DNA of 64,000 nucleotides from Flavobacterium panacis (GCF_024649945.1 NZ_JANKMS010000003.1:372001-436000); one strand, 5' to 3'; numbered from the stretch's first letter, positions 8,767 to 17,645 are shown. Program-made: numbers and translations. Notes: generated from the sequence alone by a model not told the origin.

Positions 8767-9165
8767 CTATTCCTTTTGACCGAAATTCATATTATCTCTA
8801 GTATTTTTCTGTACTGAAATAGCGCCAAATAAAGCTAATAAAAAAGCAAATGCGTAGAAACCTTTTTCACTTGGAAGAATAGTTGCATTCCATAACCCAA
8901 CAACTAAAAGAACGATTGATAATAAGGTTCCAAACCAGCAGATTCCGTAGTAAATATCGGTTACTGGAAGATTTTCAAGACGGTCTCTTACACTTTTTTG
9001 TAATGAAACTACAGCGAAAAGTCCGAACATTAAAACGGTAAAATAATATCCTTTTTCATTTAAAAGCATTTCCGCTCTGGCAAGTCCGACAATAAATCCA
9101 ATTGTTCCTGCTCCAAGAGCTACCCAAGATGCCGCAATAAAGGCATTTGAAGTTTTTTGTATCAT
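8767..9165 (-). CDS. YiaA/YiaB-type inner-membrane protein
   Basis: A 132-residue protein with four predicted membrane helices in two repeated pairs. Each half ends in a similar motif (FGLFAVVSLQKSVRDR and LALFGAISVQKNTRDN), which marks the duplicated two-helix YiaAB domain. The start gives a short cytoplasmic tail (MIQKTSNAF) before the first helix. The function of the family is unknown. It is a single gene, convergent with carB, and uses the shared terminator between them. Confidence 0.8.
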   Translation of the reverse strand: MIQKTSNAFIAASWVALGAGTIGFIVGLARAEMLLNEKGYYFTVLMFGLFAVVSLQKSVRDRLENLPVTDIYYGICWFGTLLSIVLLVVGLWNATILPSEKGFYAFAFLLALFGAISVQKNTRDNMNFGQKE

Positions 9166-9276
9166 ATCAATTCTGGTTTAATTAGGTTTTGAGATTTGAA
9201 TCGTAAATGTAACTAATTTTAGTTAATGGGAAAATAAATCAGATTTAAATTAGTACGTATTATCTTTCTTGTTGTT

Positions 9277-9309
9277 AAAAAGAAAAGCTCCATAAAATGG
9301 AGCTTTCTT
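9277..9309 (-). terminator. Terminator of the ECF/DUF4252 operon
   Basis: On the minus strand: AAGCTCCAT, loop TTT(A), ATGGAGCTT, then CTTTTT. It is 22 bases beyond the stop of the last DUF4252 gene. Confidence 0.75.
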
Positions 9310-9331
9310 AAATGGAAAAAGTAAGATTGTG

Positions 9332-9871
9332 TTATTTTTTAAGCAATTGTTCTAAAGGTTTTAACTGCTCCATGTCTATTTTAGATTTTTGTAAAACAGA
9401 CATTAAAGTCATAATGTTGTTCGGATTCATATTTTCACCTAAGACCCGAACTACAGCGAATCCGTTTTCTTTTCTATTGGCAAAAATGACAAACTCTTTA
9501 ATGTTGTCATCACTACCAACATAACTTACAGAAGCGCCATCTTTACCAGAACCAATTTTCATTAATTCTTGATATTTCGGATCTTTTAAGATCGCTTTTA
9601 CCTTTGTTCTTTCGGTCTCAAACTGCGCTTGATTATTTTGATCGGCTTTAAATGCCAAGATATTCATTTTGTCAAACGAGTTTAAAGCTTCACTTTGTTC
9701 TGCTGATAATTTTGTTTTATCAACATTTAGAATAGTTGGAGAAACATCTAAAGCAATAAAATCTTTTTTCTCCGAATTCTCAACAAAATATTTCTGCAGT
9801 GTTGGTTCAGAATTGCAGCTCCCTAACGTTAGTAAAGCTGCAAGTGCTAAAGTGAAAATAGTTGCTTTCAT
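9332..9871 (-). CDS. DUF4252 lipoprotein
   Basis: A 179-residue protein with a lipoprotein signal (hydrophobic stretch ending LLTLGSC; lipidated Cys near residue 19). The mature part has the DUF4252 pattern: an early helix, then DKMNILAFKAD, a charged middle, SYVGSDDNIKEFVIFANR and a final LGENMNPNNIMTLMSVLQ. It is the last gene of a four-gene operon (sigma, anti-sigma, two DUF4252 proteins) and lies 1 base from the previous gene. The biochemical role of DUF4252 is unknown; the operon suggests an envelope protein controlled by, or sensed through, the sigma factor. Confidence 0.8.
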   Translation of the reverse strand: MKATIFTLALAALLTLGSCNSEPTLQKYFVENSEKKDFIALDVSPTILNVDKTKLSAEQSEALNSFDKMNILAFKADQNNQAQFETERTKVKAILKDPKYQELMKIGSGKDGASVSYVGSDDNIKEFVIFANRKENGFAVVRVLGENMNPNNIMTLMSVLQKSKIDMEQLKPLEQLLKK

Positions 9872-9872
9872 T

Positions 9873-10400
9873 TTATTTTTTGCCTTTAGAAGCTTTCTTT
9901 AGGTCGGTACCACCAGGAAGATTCATTTTATCTGTTAAAACTGAGATTTCGTTAAGGTCAAAATTACCTGTTAAAGATAATAAAACCGTTTCGTCGTTTT
10001 TAGCACCATCTACAAACATCAATAATTCTTTGATTTGTGTGTCGCTTGCTCCGGATTTTACCATTATTTTGACATTTTTACCGCTATCGTTTACTCGCAT
10101 TAATTCTTCAAGACCTGCAGTTTTAATGTATTTATCTGCAGAAGCTTTCATGTCGGCCTCAATTTTAGGATTTTTGGTTGTAAACACTTTTAGATAATCT
10201 AATTTTTTAATCAGATTGATGTATTGTTGTGTTTCTTTATCAGAAGCATCTACTTTTACTTTGCTCATTAAATCGAACATTTTTTTGTTTACAATTACAG
10301 AAGTTACATCGTCTTGACCGTCAAATTTGTCAAAAGCGCCTTGTGCGTAAAAAGTTGTGGTAACAAAGGCGAATACTAAAGTTATAATGAAATTTTTCAT
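9873..10400 (-). CDS. Secreted DUF4252 protein
   Basis: A 175-residue paralogue of the next gene in the operon. It has a cleavable signal peptide (MKNFIITLVFAFVTTTFYAQG) without a lipobox Cys, so it is predicted to be periplasmic rather than lipidated. The DUF4252 pattern is visible (DKFDGQDDVTSVIVNKKMF, KKLDYLKVFTT, LLMFVDGAKNDETVLLSLTGN). The C-terminal tail is Lys rich. The gap to the anti-sigma gene is 22 bases, so co-transcription is likely. Confidence 0.8.
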   Translation of the reverse strand: MKNFIITLVFAFVTTTFYAQGAFDKFDGQDDVTSVIVNKKMFDLMSKVKVDASDKETQQYINLIKKLDYLKVFTTKNPKIEADMKASADKYIKTAGLEELMRVNDSGKNVKIMVKSGASDTQIKELLMFVDGAKNDETVLLSLTGNFDLNEISVLTDKMNLPGGTDLKKASKGKK

Positions 10401-10422
10401 GATTTTTTTTATTTGAATTTAA

Positions 10423-10884
10423 TTACTGTTTAAAAATTTTGTTTTTTGATTGTTCGTATTCTTTAATGTAATGTACACTTTCGATACCTACATTAACATT
10501 GTTTGATAATAATGCTAAAGCTTTTTGAGTGGCTTTTAGCGCTTCTTCGGGATCATCGTAAGTTCCTAATTCGGTTTGCGAAGCTACTGCAGTAGTATCC
10601 TTTTTTTCGCTTACAAAAAAGTAGGTTCCAATTCCCAGCAAAACAACAGCCGAAGCCGCAATCGATAACCACGCTACGTTACGTTTTTTAGATTGTAGTG
10701 GAATTTCATACGTCGATTTCTGTTCTTTTGCTTGAGAGAAATATCCAAACATAGGTTTGTATTGCTCCAAATGCTGCGCAACATTCGATGAAGAAAAGTA
10801 TTCTTTTAATTGATTTTCTTCAGCAATAGAAGTTTCTCCCTGAAAGTATTTTTCTAATATATCTTCTATTTTATTTAGTTCCAT
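10423..10884 (-). CDS. Probable single-pass anti-sigma factor
   Basis: A 153-residue protein. The N-terminal 65 residues are acidic and helical (KIEDILEKYFQGETSIAEENQLKEYF is split here by position: residues 4-30), resembling the short cytoplasmic region of Bacteroidota anti-sigma proteins. One membrane helix follows (VAWLSIAASAVVLLGIGTYFF, near residues 70-90), then a periplasmic tail of about 60 residues. Its start overlaps the sigma factor gene by 14 bases, which suggests translational coupling and supports the anti-sigma assignment. No zinc-binding HxxxCxxC motif is seen. Confidence 0.7.
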   Translation of the reverse strand: MELNKIEDILEKYFQGETSIAEENQLKEYFSSSNVAQHLEQYKPMFGYFSQAKEQKSTYEIPLQSKKRNVAWLSIAASAVVLLGIGTYFFVSEKKDTTAVASQTELGTYDDPEEALKATQKALALLSNNVNVGIESVHYIKEYEQSKNKIFKQ

Positions 10885-11380
10885 AAAGGTGTGTATTGGT
10901 CATTGATTCTCTAATTTTTTTTCTTGCTCTCGAAAGTGCAACTCGTATTGCTGTTTCATTCATGTTGACGATTTTTGCTATTTCGTCAAATTCATATTGT
11001 TCAATATCCCGAAGCTGTATTAACAACTGCATTTGTTCGGGTAATTCGTTTATAATTTTTTCAACCCATTCCAGACTATTTTCATCTTCTAGTTTTTTGT
11101 CCAGTTGTGGTTGTCGATCTGTAAAATTATTATGAACAATCTGGAGATTACTGGCTCTTTTAGATTTTAGCTGATCCAGACAATAATTCTTAGTCATTGT
11201 CATGGCTAGGGCTTCCACGCTATTGTAACTTTCCAGACTTTCTTTTTTGTTCCATAATTTTACCATTACCTCCTGAGTCGCATCTTCTGCTTCTTCAGTG
11301 CTTGTAAGCAATCTTTTTGCCAGACGAAAAACTTTGTCTTTAAAAGGATTTATTAATTCTATAAATACAATTTGGTTCAT
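10871..11380 (-). CDS. ECF-type RNA polymerase sigma factor
   Basis: A 169-residue sigma-70 family protein of ECF size. Region 2 covers residues about 10-75 (FRLAKRLLTSTEEAEDATQE, then VMVKLWNKK). Region 4 is near residues 110-160, with a helix-turn-helix in EQYEFDEIAKIVNMNETAIRV followed by ALSRARKKIRE. It is the first gene of the operon with the anti-sigma and two DUF4252 genes, the classic arrangement of an autoregulated stress response. The inducing signal is unknown. Confidence 0.9.
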   Translation of the reverse strand: MNQIVFIELINPFKDKVFRLAKRLLTSTEEAEDATQEVMVKLWNKKESLESYNSVEALAMTMTKNYCLDQLKSKRASNLQIVHNNFTDRQPQLDKKLEDENSLEWVEKIINELPEQMQLLIQLRDIEQYEFDEIAKIVNMNETAIRVALSRARKKIRESMTNTHLYGTK

Positions 11381-11548
11381 TAATCTGATGGTTAGTCGTT
11401 AGCTTATATATTCAAGACGAGGCACAATTCTGTTTGTTACAACAAAAACTAAAATATTTTTTTGTACGTAAAAAAATACTGCTTTTTGACGAAGCTAAAA
11501 CTAAAGATACTACTTTTACGTTTATTCTATTATAGAAACCCAAACGAT

Positions 11549-12988
11549 ATGAAAACACCTTTAAAAAGTATTCTTTTTCTTTTTTTACTAGCTTTCTCTT
11601 TGCAGTCTTGCGAAGATAATGATGATGTTGCTGCTCCTGCAGATGTACAAATTAATAGCTTTATCTGGAGAGGTTTAAATGAAGTTTATTTATGGCAGGC
11701 TGATGTTCCAAATCTAGCCGATGGTCGTAATTTACAGCCCGATTTCAATTCTTTTTTAAAAGGATATTCAAAACCGGAAGATTTGTTTGAAGATTTATTA
11801 TACAAACCGGAAAGTAAATATCCAAATGGGGGAGCCGTTGACCGTTTTAGCTGGATCGTTGACGATTATACTGTTTTGGAACAACAATTAAGCGGTATTA
11901 CAAAAAACAATGGAGTGGACTTTAGGTTGAGTTACATTAGTGCAGATTCAAATGATTTATGGGGTTATGTTCGTTATATTATTCCAAATTCAGATGCTTC
12001 GAATAAAGCAATAAAACGTGGTGATATATTTACAAGTATAAACGGAACCAAACTTACGGTTTCAAATTATCAGACTTTATTGAATCAGGACAGTTATACT
12101 TTGAATTTAGCCGATTATAACGGAACTACTTTTGTCTCCAATGGAAAATCAGTGGCTTTGACAAAAACGGTTTTAGAAGAGAATCCGATTTTTATTAATA
12201 AAGTAATTGTTTCTGGAAGTCATAAAATTGGTTATTTGATGTACAATGGTTTTTATGATGAATATGATGATCGATTAAATCAGGCTTTTGGAGAACTTAA
12301 AGCGCAAGGTGTTACAGATTTTGTTTTGGATTTACGTTATAATGGAGGAGGAGCCATTTCATCGGCAGCTAAACTTGCCAGTATGATTACAGGGCAATTT
12401 GATACACAGATTTTTTCAAAAATGACATATAATGCTAAACTAATGCAAGGTTTGTCTACTGCAGATTTGGAAGATTTAAATGTGCGATTTGTTAAGAATT
12501 TAAATAGCCTAAATATGAGTACTGTTTATATCTTAACGACGGCGAGTACGGCTTCTGCAAGTGAATTAATTATCAACGGACTAAAACCGTATATCAATGT
12601 GGTTCAGATTGGAGAAACTACAACAGGAAAAAATGTAGGTTCGTTTACAGTTTACGATTCAGAAACTTTGACAAAAAGGAATGTTAATCCAAATCATAAA
12701 TATGCGATGCAGCCTTTGGTTTTAAAAATTACAAACTCGCAAAATTTTGGAGATTATACAGGTGGATTGGTACCAACATATCAACAATATGAAAGAGTTA
12801 CTAATTATGGAGTTTTAGGAGATGCTTCTGAACCATTACTGAATCTTGCTATTTCAAAAATTACAGGAGCGACAGCCAAAAGAATTCCTGATGATTCACA
12901 GCCAAATCGTCCGTATTTTACAGATTCTAAAATCATCAACGGTTTGAATCATGGTATGTATTTAAAAACTGCACCAAAAGGGTTTTAA
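11549..12988 (+). CDS. S41-family C-terminal-processing-type protease, lipoprotein
   Basis: A 479-residue protein starting at the ATG at 11549, which gives a proper lipoprotein signal (KSILFLFLLAFSLQSC); an open frame from 11462 would put 29 basic residues ahead of it. A PDZ-like region includes AIKRGDIFTSINGTKL. The S41 core has VLDLRYNGGGAISSAA, then TASTASASELIINGL with the likely catalytic Ser in ASASE near residue 336, and the Lys in TTGKNVGS about 25 residues later. Such Bacteroidota proteases are anchored in the envelope. The gene stands alone, divergent from the ECF operon. Confidence 0.85.
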   Translation: MKTPLKSILFLFLLAFSLQSCEDNDDVAAPADVQINSFIWRGLNEVYLWQADVPNLADGRNLQPDFNSFLKGYSKPEDLFEDLLYKPESKYPNGGAVDRFSWIVDDYTVLEQQLSGITKNNGVDFRLSYISADSNDLWGYVRYIIPNSDASNKAIKRGDIFTSINGTKLTVSNYQTLLNQDSYTLNLADYNGTTFVSNGKSVALTKTVLEENPIFINKVIVSGSHKIGYLMYNGFYDEYDDRLNQAFGELKAQGVTDFVLDLRYNGGGAISSAAKLASMITGQFDTQIFSKMTYNAKLMQGLSTADLEDLNVRFVKNLNSLNMSTVYILTTASTASASELIINGLKPYINVVQIGETTTGKNVGSFTVYDSETLTKRNVNPNHKYAMQPLVLKITNSQNFGDYTGGLVPTYQQYERVTNYGVLGDASEPLLNLAISKITGATAKRIPDDSQPNRPYFTDSKIINGLNHGMYLKTAPKGF

Positions 12989-13002
12989 GGACTTCTTTAA
13001 AT

Positions 13003-13037
13003 AAAAAAAAGGCTTTCAGAAATGAAAGCCTTTTTTT
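13003..13037. terminator. Bidirectional terminator between S41 protease and btuG-like gene
   Basis: AAAAAAAAGGCTTTCA, loop GAAA, TGAAAGCCTTTTTTT. It lies between convergent genes and has A and T runs on both sides, so it can serve both. Confidence 0.9.
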
Positions 13038-13057
13038 ATCCAAAATGTAAACTAATT

Positions 13058-14092
13058 CTAGTTATTGTTAGAATAAAAACCATTTGGTCCTAAACCAGCA
13101 GTAACTGTTTTTAAAACTTCTCCAGTTGAAGAATATACCGTAACAGTTCCGTCCTGAGTAAACTCATTTGCAGCTCCTGAATATATTTTGCCGTCAATAA
13201 CGCCAAACCCGTAAAAAGTTGACCAGTTATTATCTGGTACCGAGAATATGGCTTTTTCAGAAAATGTCGTAGCAGATAAATTCATTGCATAAACTCCTAA
13301 TCCTTGAGTGTAATAGATTTTATTTCCATCAATATCCATATTCAAAGCTCCTTTAACTGTAGTTGATTCGAAAGAAGTTGCTGTATCAGTAGAAGTGTTG
13401 ATTTTAGATAATTGACTTTTAGTACTGTTTCCAGCTAATACATATACAGTTCCGTTATTTGCCTCAATTGAGTTGATGCCATTTTCAAGTGTAATAGTTT
13501 TCGTTACGCTATTAGTTGATGGATTGATTACTGTAACTTCAGTTCCGTTACCGTAAGAAGCGTTTGTAACATAAAGTTTTCCATTTGCTGCTACAATTTT
13601 TTCAGCTGTTTTATTTAATGAAATCGAAGTTAAGTACGCATATGTTTTTGCGTCATAAACAGTTACTGCTTTAGAAATAGCATTTGTAACATACAATTTG
13701 TCATTTAAAACAACACTGTAACGTGGATTTTCAAGTTTTTCAGTAATTGTGTAAAGACTTTTAAATGTATAACGATTTACTACTTCTACTTCGTTAGAAT
13801 TGTTTACAACAATAAAAGCTTTATCATCGCTAAAACTTAGAGATTGAGCAACATCTCCTAAAACAACAGTTGGATTTACTACTTTGAAAATGTCATTTTG
13901 AAAAGTAACTAAATCATTTGAAAGGTAAGATACAGAAGCATTTGTCGACAAGAAGTTTCCTTCATTCAAAATAAGTACTCCATTGTCGTATGCTCCTAGC
14001 GGAGTATCAATTTTGTCATCATTATCGCTGCTACAAGAAGCAAACAGAAAAGCCGATGCTATAATTCCTAAATAAAGATTTTTCAGTTTCAT
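13058..14092 (-). CDS. BtuG-like beta-propeller surface lipoprotein (YncE/DUF5074 type)
   Basis: A 344-residue lipoprotein: signal peptide ending FLFASC, then an acidic SSDNDDKID stretch of the kind that favours surface export in Bacteroidota. The mature protein has repeated blades of 35-45 residues with patterns such as GKLYVTNA, DKLYVTNA, GTVYVLAG and GKIYSGAA, typical of YncE-like propellers. It lies 4 bases after the TonB receptor gene, downstream of a cobalamin riboswitch. In Bacteroides, a propeller lipoprotein (BtuG) caps BtuB and binds B12 very tightly; size, fold, lipidation and position agree with that role here. Ligand binding by this protein is inference. Confidence 0.75.
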   Translation of the reverse strand: MKLKNLYLGIIASAFLFASCSSDNDDKIDTPLGAYDNGVLILNEGNFLSTNASVSYLSNDLVTFQNDIFKVVNPTVVLGDVAQSLSFSDDKAFIVVNNSNEVEVVNRYTFKSLYTITEKLENPRYSVVLNDKLYVTNAISKAVTVYDAKTYAYLTSISLNKTAEKIVAANGKLYVTNASYGNGTEVTVINPSTNSVTKTITLENGINSIEANNGTVYVLAGNSTKSQLSKINTSTDTATSFESTTVKGALNMDIDGNKIYYTQGLGVYAMNLSATTFSEKAIFSVPDNNWSTFYGFGVIDGKIYSGAANEFTQDGTVTVYSSTGEVLKTVTAGLGPNGFYSNNN

Positions 14093-14096
14093 GTTA

Positions 14097-15932
14097 TTAA
14101 TAATTAAGGTTTAAATAAATGGTTAAATTTCTTCCGGGCATAAAGCGATTAGGAAGCGCTTCATACTTTTCATTCCAAACATTGGCTACTTTGCAGCCTA
14201 TTTTGAAGATATTTTTTTTGCTAAAATTGTAATCAACACCAACGTTTGAAACATTATAAGCATCAAGTATATATTTCGGACTATTGTCTGATGTTGTAAA
14301 AACTTCACCTGTATACATAATTTGATAATAGGCTGAAAGTTTTTTGAAATAATAAGACAATGAACCAGTTAGTTTATGATAAGGGACATAAAAAAGCTGT
14401 TTGTCTGTTTGGTCGTTTAATGAAACAGTATAAGCATAGGTGCCACTAAAATCAAAGGTGTGTTTGTCAAAACTTTTTTTCCATCCTAAAAGTGCTTCAG
14501 CACCATAGATCGTAACTCTGTCTGTATTTTCCGGAATCCAGTTTCCTGAACTGTTTGGAATCCATCTAATCATATCTTTAATCTTCATTCCATATGCTGT
14601 GACAGTCAAATGAAAATCTTTGTATTTAAATTCATTTCCAATTTCTGCCTGAAAGGAACTTTCTGGTTTTAAATCTGGATTTCCACTTCCTGACCAATAC
14701 AAATCATTAAATGTTGGAATTCTGAAGTTTCTGGATAAATTAAATTTAAGCTTATAGAAATCTGAAAAATCATATCGGGAACCCACAGAAAAAAGAACAG
14801 GACTTTTATAAGCGTCTGAAACTTCTTTTCGGGCACTCATTTCGTAATTCCATTTATCTGTCAGGGTATGTTTCCAAAGCAAACTAGCACCACCAATTTC
14901 GCGGTTAGCTTTGCCAATTCCAGAACCTATTCCATCATTTTTGGTATAATCTAAAATGGTACTTATTTTCATTGTAGAAGATATCGTGTAATCAAGATCA
15001 TATTTTCCGATAAAGCTTTTTACGCCTCCCGAAGTATATCCGTCCCGATTTATATCTTCAAAATAATTATAATGTTCAGTAATATAAGCGAGCTTTAAAT
15101 TTGAATCAAATTTGCTAAAAGAGCTGCTCCAGGTTACTAAATTACGAGTGTTGTAATCTTGATATTTAGTTTTGGTTTGATTTGGAGAAGTGAGCGAAAA
15201 ATGTCTTTCGCCATCAAATATTTCACTGTAAAATTTAATGCTGTTTTTGTCATTTATTTTATAACCAATAGCAGCATCGAGTGTATTATTGTAATATTGT
15301 CCGTTTTTGTTCCATACTTCTTGTCCGACAAATTTAAAATCATTGTCAGAACTGTTTCTGGTAAAACTGGCATTAAAACTCCATTTTTTAGTTGCTGCAG
15401 TAATCCCGTAAACAGCACTTAGAGTATTAAATTCACCATAATAGATCTGAAAATCATTTTTGAAAGTATCCGAAAATTTCAAATCATTGTTTAAATGAAT
15501 GGTCCCTCCAATTGCACCACTTCCATAAACTACACTTCCTCCGCCTGCTTTTACATCAATCGAATTAAAACCTCTTGTTGAAATGGTATTAAAATCTGCC
15601 TGTCCTAATAACTGAGAGTTGATATTTATTCCATTCCAGACTACAACAGTCTGCTGAGAAGTAGTTCCTCTAAATGAAGGCGCCGAAGTCATGCCTAATC
15701 CATTTTCTTTAAAATAGATTACGGTATTATAATTCAGAAGAGAAGTTAATGACGATTGGTTTTTGCTAATGATAGAATCATTTAAGCGTTGAATGGATTG
15801 CGTATTCGAGAAGTTTTTAAGGTTATTATCAGAAACAATGACCTCTTTTAGTTTATTGATAGAATCGTTCTGCGCCAAAGTAATCTGGCACAACAATAGA
15901 AGACAAAAAGCAAACCTTAATTTTATAGTCAT
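14097..15932 (-). CDS. btuB: TonB-dependent corrinoid receptor, BtuB-like
   Basis: A 611-residue outer-membrane receptor. A signal peptide (LLLLCQITLAQ) is followed by a TonB-box-like segment (KLKEVIVSD), a plug domain (residues about 45-150: TSAPSFRGTTSQQTVVVWNG, then GSGAIGGTIHL) and a 22-strand-type barrel ending in an aromatic residue (LNLNY). PDLKPESSFQAEIG is a common barrel motif in this family. The start codon is about 40 bases downstream of the B12 box of a cobalamin riboswitch, which identifies the substrate as a corrinoid. A BtuG-like lipoprotein gene follows. It imports cobalamin or cobinamide across the outer membrane using TonB energy. Confidence 0.9.
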   Translation of the reverse strand: MTIKLRFAFCLLLLCQITLAQNDSINKLKEVIVSDNNLKNFSNTQSIQRLNDSIISKNQSSLTSLLNYNTVIYFKENGLGMTSAPSFRGTTSQQTVVVWNGININSQLLGQADFNTISTRGFNSIDVKAGGGSVVYGSGAIGGTIHLNNDLKFSDTFKNDFQIYYGEFNTLSAVYGITAATKKWSFNASFTRNSSDNDFKFVGQEVWNKNGQYYNNTLDAAIGYKINDKNSIKFYSEIFDGERHFSLTSPNQTKTKYQDYNTRNLVTWSSSFSKFDSNLKLAYITEHYNYFEDINRDGYTSGGVKSFIGKYDLDYTISSTMKISTILDYTKNDGIGSGIGKANREIGGASLLWKHTLTDKWNYEMSARKEVSDAYKSPVLFSVGSRYDFSDFYKLKFNLSRNFRIPTFNDLYWSGSGNPDLKPESSFQAEIGNEFKYKDFHLTVTAYGMKIKDMIRWIPNSSGNWIPENTDRVTIYGAEALLGWKKSFDKHTFDFSGTYAYTVSLNDQTDKQLFYVPYHKLTGSLSYYFKKLSAYYQIMYTGEVFTTSDNSPKYILDAYNVSNVGVDYNFSKKNIFKIGCKVANVWNEKYEALPNRFMPGRNLTIYLNLNY

Positions 15933-15974
15933 AATTTCTACACTCTTTTTCCCGAGAGCTCGATATTGGTTATA

Positions 15975-16130
15975 AAGGCAGGTCTCCTGGCTTGCGTCTT
16001 GTTGTTTTCCTTCCCATCACGGCTGCGTGACAGTGGCTTTGCAGTTAACAACAAGCATTCGTTTAGAACTCAGCTTACAGTTGCGGGTACAGCTCAAGAA
16101 TTTACTTGATTCCCTTTTAATGTGTTTATA
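15975..16130 (-). ncRNA. Cobalamin riboswitch
   Basis: On the minus strand the conserved cobalamin aptamer elements appear in order: GGGAAT (16110-16115), GCTGTACCCGCAACTGTAA (16076-16094), a CCACTG segment (about 16031), GGGAAGG, GACGCAAG, and the B12 box AAGCCAGGAGACCTGCC at 15977-15993. The B12 box ends about 45 bases before the btuB ATG, with no clear terminator hairpin and T-run between, so control may be at translation initiation. Adenosylcobalamin binding would reduce uptake by btuB and the btuG-like gene. A promoter match lies directly upstream. Confidence 0.97.
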
Positions 16131-16155
16131 AAAAAAACACAACCTTAATTTGCTG

Positions 16156-16187
16156 CAAAGATAAAGTTAAAAATATGGATTAATCAA
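16156..16187 (-). promoter_or_regulatory. Promoter for riboswitch-btuB transcript
   Basis: On the minus strand: TTG (16185-16187), 21 bases, TATCTTTG (16156-16163), an exact TAnnTTTG match. Transcription would start just before the riboswitch aptamer. Confidence 0.75.
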
Positions 16188-16231
16188 ATTTGTGTAATTT
16201 TTAAGAGGTAATACTCAAACAAAACACCAAT

Positions 16232-16762
16232 TTATAATTCAATTCTGATAACTTCTCCAAAATCAACTTTGCTATTAAATGCGTCTTTTAAAGGAAGAGA
16301 AGTTTGGTGACATAAAATACTTCTAATAATTCCAGCATGAGCAACAATAATAATAGGTTCTTTTATTTTTGAAATTTCATTAAAAAAACGACCAACTCTT
16401 TCATGTAATTCTATAAAAGATTCTCCATTTGTAACTTTGATATTCACAAAATCTTCCATCCACGGATTAAGTTCTTGAGGCGGAATTTCGTCCCATTTTT
16501 TCAATTCCCAGTCACCAAAATTCATTTCTTTTAATCGATCATCTTCCTGATAAGAAATTGTTTTAACGTTTTCACGAATGTGTTTTGCCAGAATTGCACA
16601 ACGTTTCAAAGGACTAGAAAAAATAACAGCTTCTGAAGGAAGTTCTGAAACAATTCTACTGAATATTTCATCAAAAGGTTCTAGAATAGCGACATCAGAT
16701 TGTCCGTAGCAGATTCCTTTCTCGCAGATTGTTTCCGTATGACGAACTAGATAAATTTCCAT
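16232..16762 (-). CDS. cobC: Alpha-ribazole phosphatase (histidine phosphatase family)
   Basis: A 176-residue protein of the histidine phosphatase superfamily. The phospho-acceptor motif is LVRHTE at residues 5-10, the second catalytic His is in IVAHAGIIRS near residue 142, and FSSPLKRC holds the phosphate-binding Arg. ICYGQSDV after the first motif is typical of CobC. It removes phosphate from alpha-ribazole phosphate (or adenosylcobalamin phosphate) in the last steps of nucleotide loop assembly. Its start overlaps cobS by 16 bases. Context makes the CobC assignment more likely than a generic phosphatase. Confidence 0.88.
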   Translation of the reverse strand: MEIYLVRHTETICEKGICYGQSDVAILEPFDEIFSRIVSELPSEAVIFSSPLKRCAILAKHIRENVKTISYQEDDRLKEMNFGDWELKKWDEIPPQELNPWMEDFVNIKVTNGESFIELHERVGRFFNEISKIKEPIIIVAHAGIIRSILCHQTSLPLKDAFNSKVDFGEVIRIEL

Positions 16763-17532
16763 ATAAATAAAATGCTCAAATAAAAAATTACTTCACAAAC
16801 TTGCTGTGTCGCTCCAAGACAATCTCCTGTATAACCGTCAATCCATTTTTGGAAGTAACGCGCTAAAAAATATCGGGTAATAAAAACAGGGATTACAGCT
16901 AGAAAGAATTTATAATCAAAATAAGAAAACATAATTAACGGAATTAAACCAAAAAAGAATGAGCCAAAAACTTCTTTCCAAGTATATTGTTTGGCTATAG
17001 GTTTGCTTTTGCTCGAAGCGTCTTCACGAGAATATTCATGAGTAAAAATGATGCTGATTGCTGCTAATCGACTTAAAGAATGGGCACAAATAAAGAGGAG
17101 ATAAATTAAAATGAAATTATGTGTAAAAAGTGAAATAGATTCCGAAAGTAATTTGAATTTAAAGAGAAAAAGCAAAACCAATCCAATTGCTCCATAAGCA
17201 CCAATGGCACTGTCTTTCATAATCATTAAGATTTTTTCTTTGGTCCAGCCTCCGCCAAATCCGTCGCAAACATCTGCAAAACCGTCTTCATGAAAAGCGC
17301 CCGTTGTTAAAACAGAAATTATAATGGCAAAAATAACAGCAGTTTCTATTGAAAGAAAAAGTGAAAAAAGATAGAAAGTAAGAAATGAAATGCTTCCAAC
17401 AATCCATCCAATAAAAGGAAAATATCTTGTGGCTTTATTTAAATAATCAGGATGATGTGTAATGTTTTTTGGACATGGAATTCGGGTATAGAACATTAAA
17501 CAGGTAAAGAAAATATGTAGTTCTTTTTTCAT
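16747..17532 (-). CDS. cobS: Adenosylcobinamide-GDP ribazoletransferase (cobalamin synthase)
   Basis: A 261-residue membrane protein with several hydrophobic helices. The CobS signature is FHEDGFADVCDGFGGGW near residues 80-96, an Asp-rich metal site, followed by ILMIMKDSAIGAYGAIGLV. Another family motif is GDCLGATQQVCEV near the C terminus. It joins adenosylcobinamide-GDP with alpha-ribazole (phosphate) at the inner membrane. It overlaps cobC and lies 113 bases after the bluB-cobT gene on the same strand, consistent with a salvage operon. Confidence 0.95.
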   Translation of the reverse strand: MKKELHIFFTCLMFYTRIPCPKNITHHPDYLNKATRYFPFIGWIVGSISFLTFYLFSLFLSIETAVIFAIIISVLTTGAFHEDGFADVCDGFGGGWTKEKILMIMKDSAIGAYGAIGLVLLFLFKFKLLSESISLFTHNFILIYLLFICAHSLSRLAAISIIFTHEYSREDASSKSKPIAKQYTWKEVFGSFFFGLIPLIMFSYFDYKFFLAVIPVFITRYFLARYFQKWIDGYTGDCLGATQQVCEVIFYLSILFIWKFI

Positions 17533-17645
17533 TTTTTATAATTGGTTTCCATGGCAAAAATGAGAATAAATAATGCTGTAACATAATTATTTTGAAGAAT
17601 CAATATGTTTTGAAGTTTTCTGAGACTGAAACCTGCGACTGCAAA

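Noticed and set aside
11462..11548. N-terminal extension of the S41 protease
   Set aside because: It would bury the lipoprotein signal behind 29 basic residues and overlaps the promoter area.
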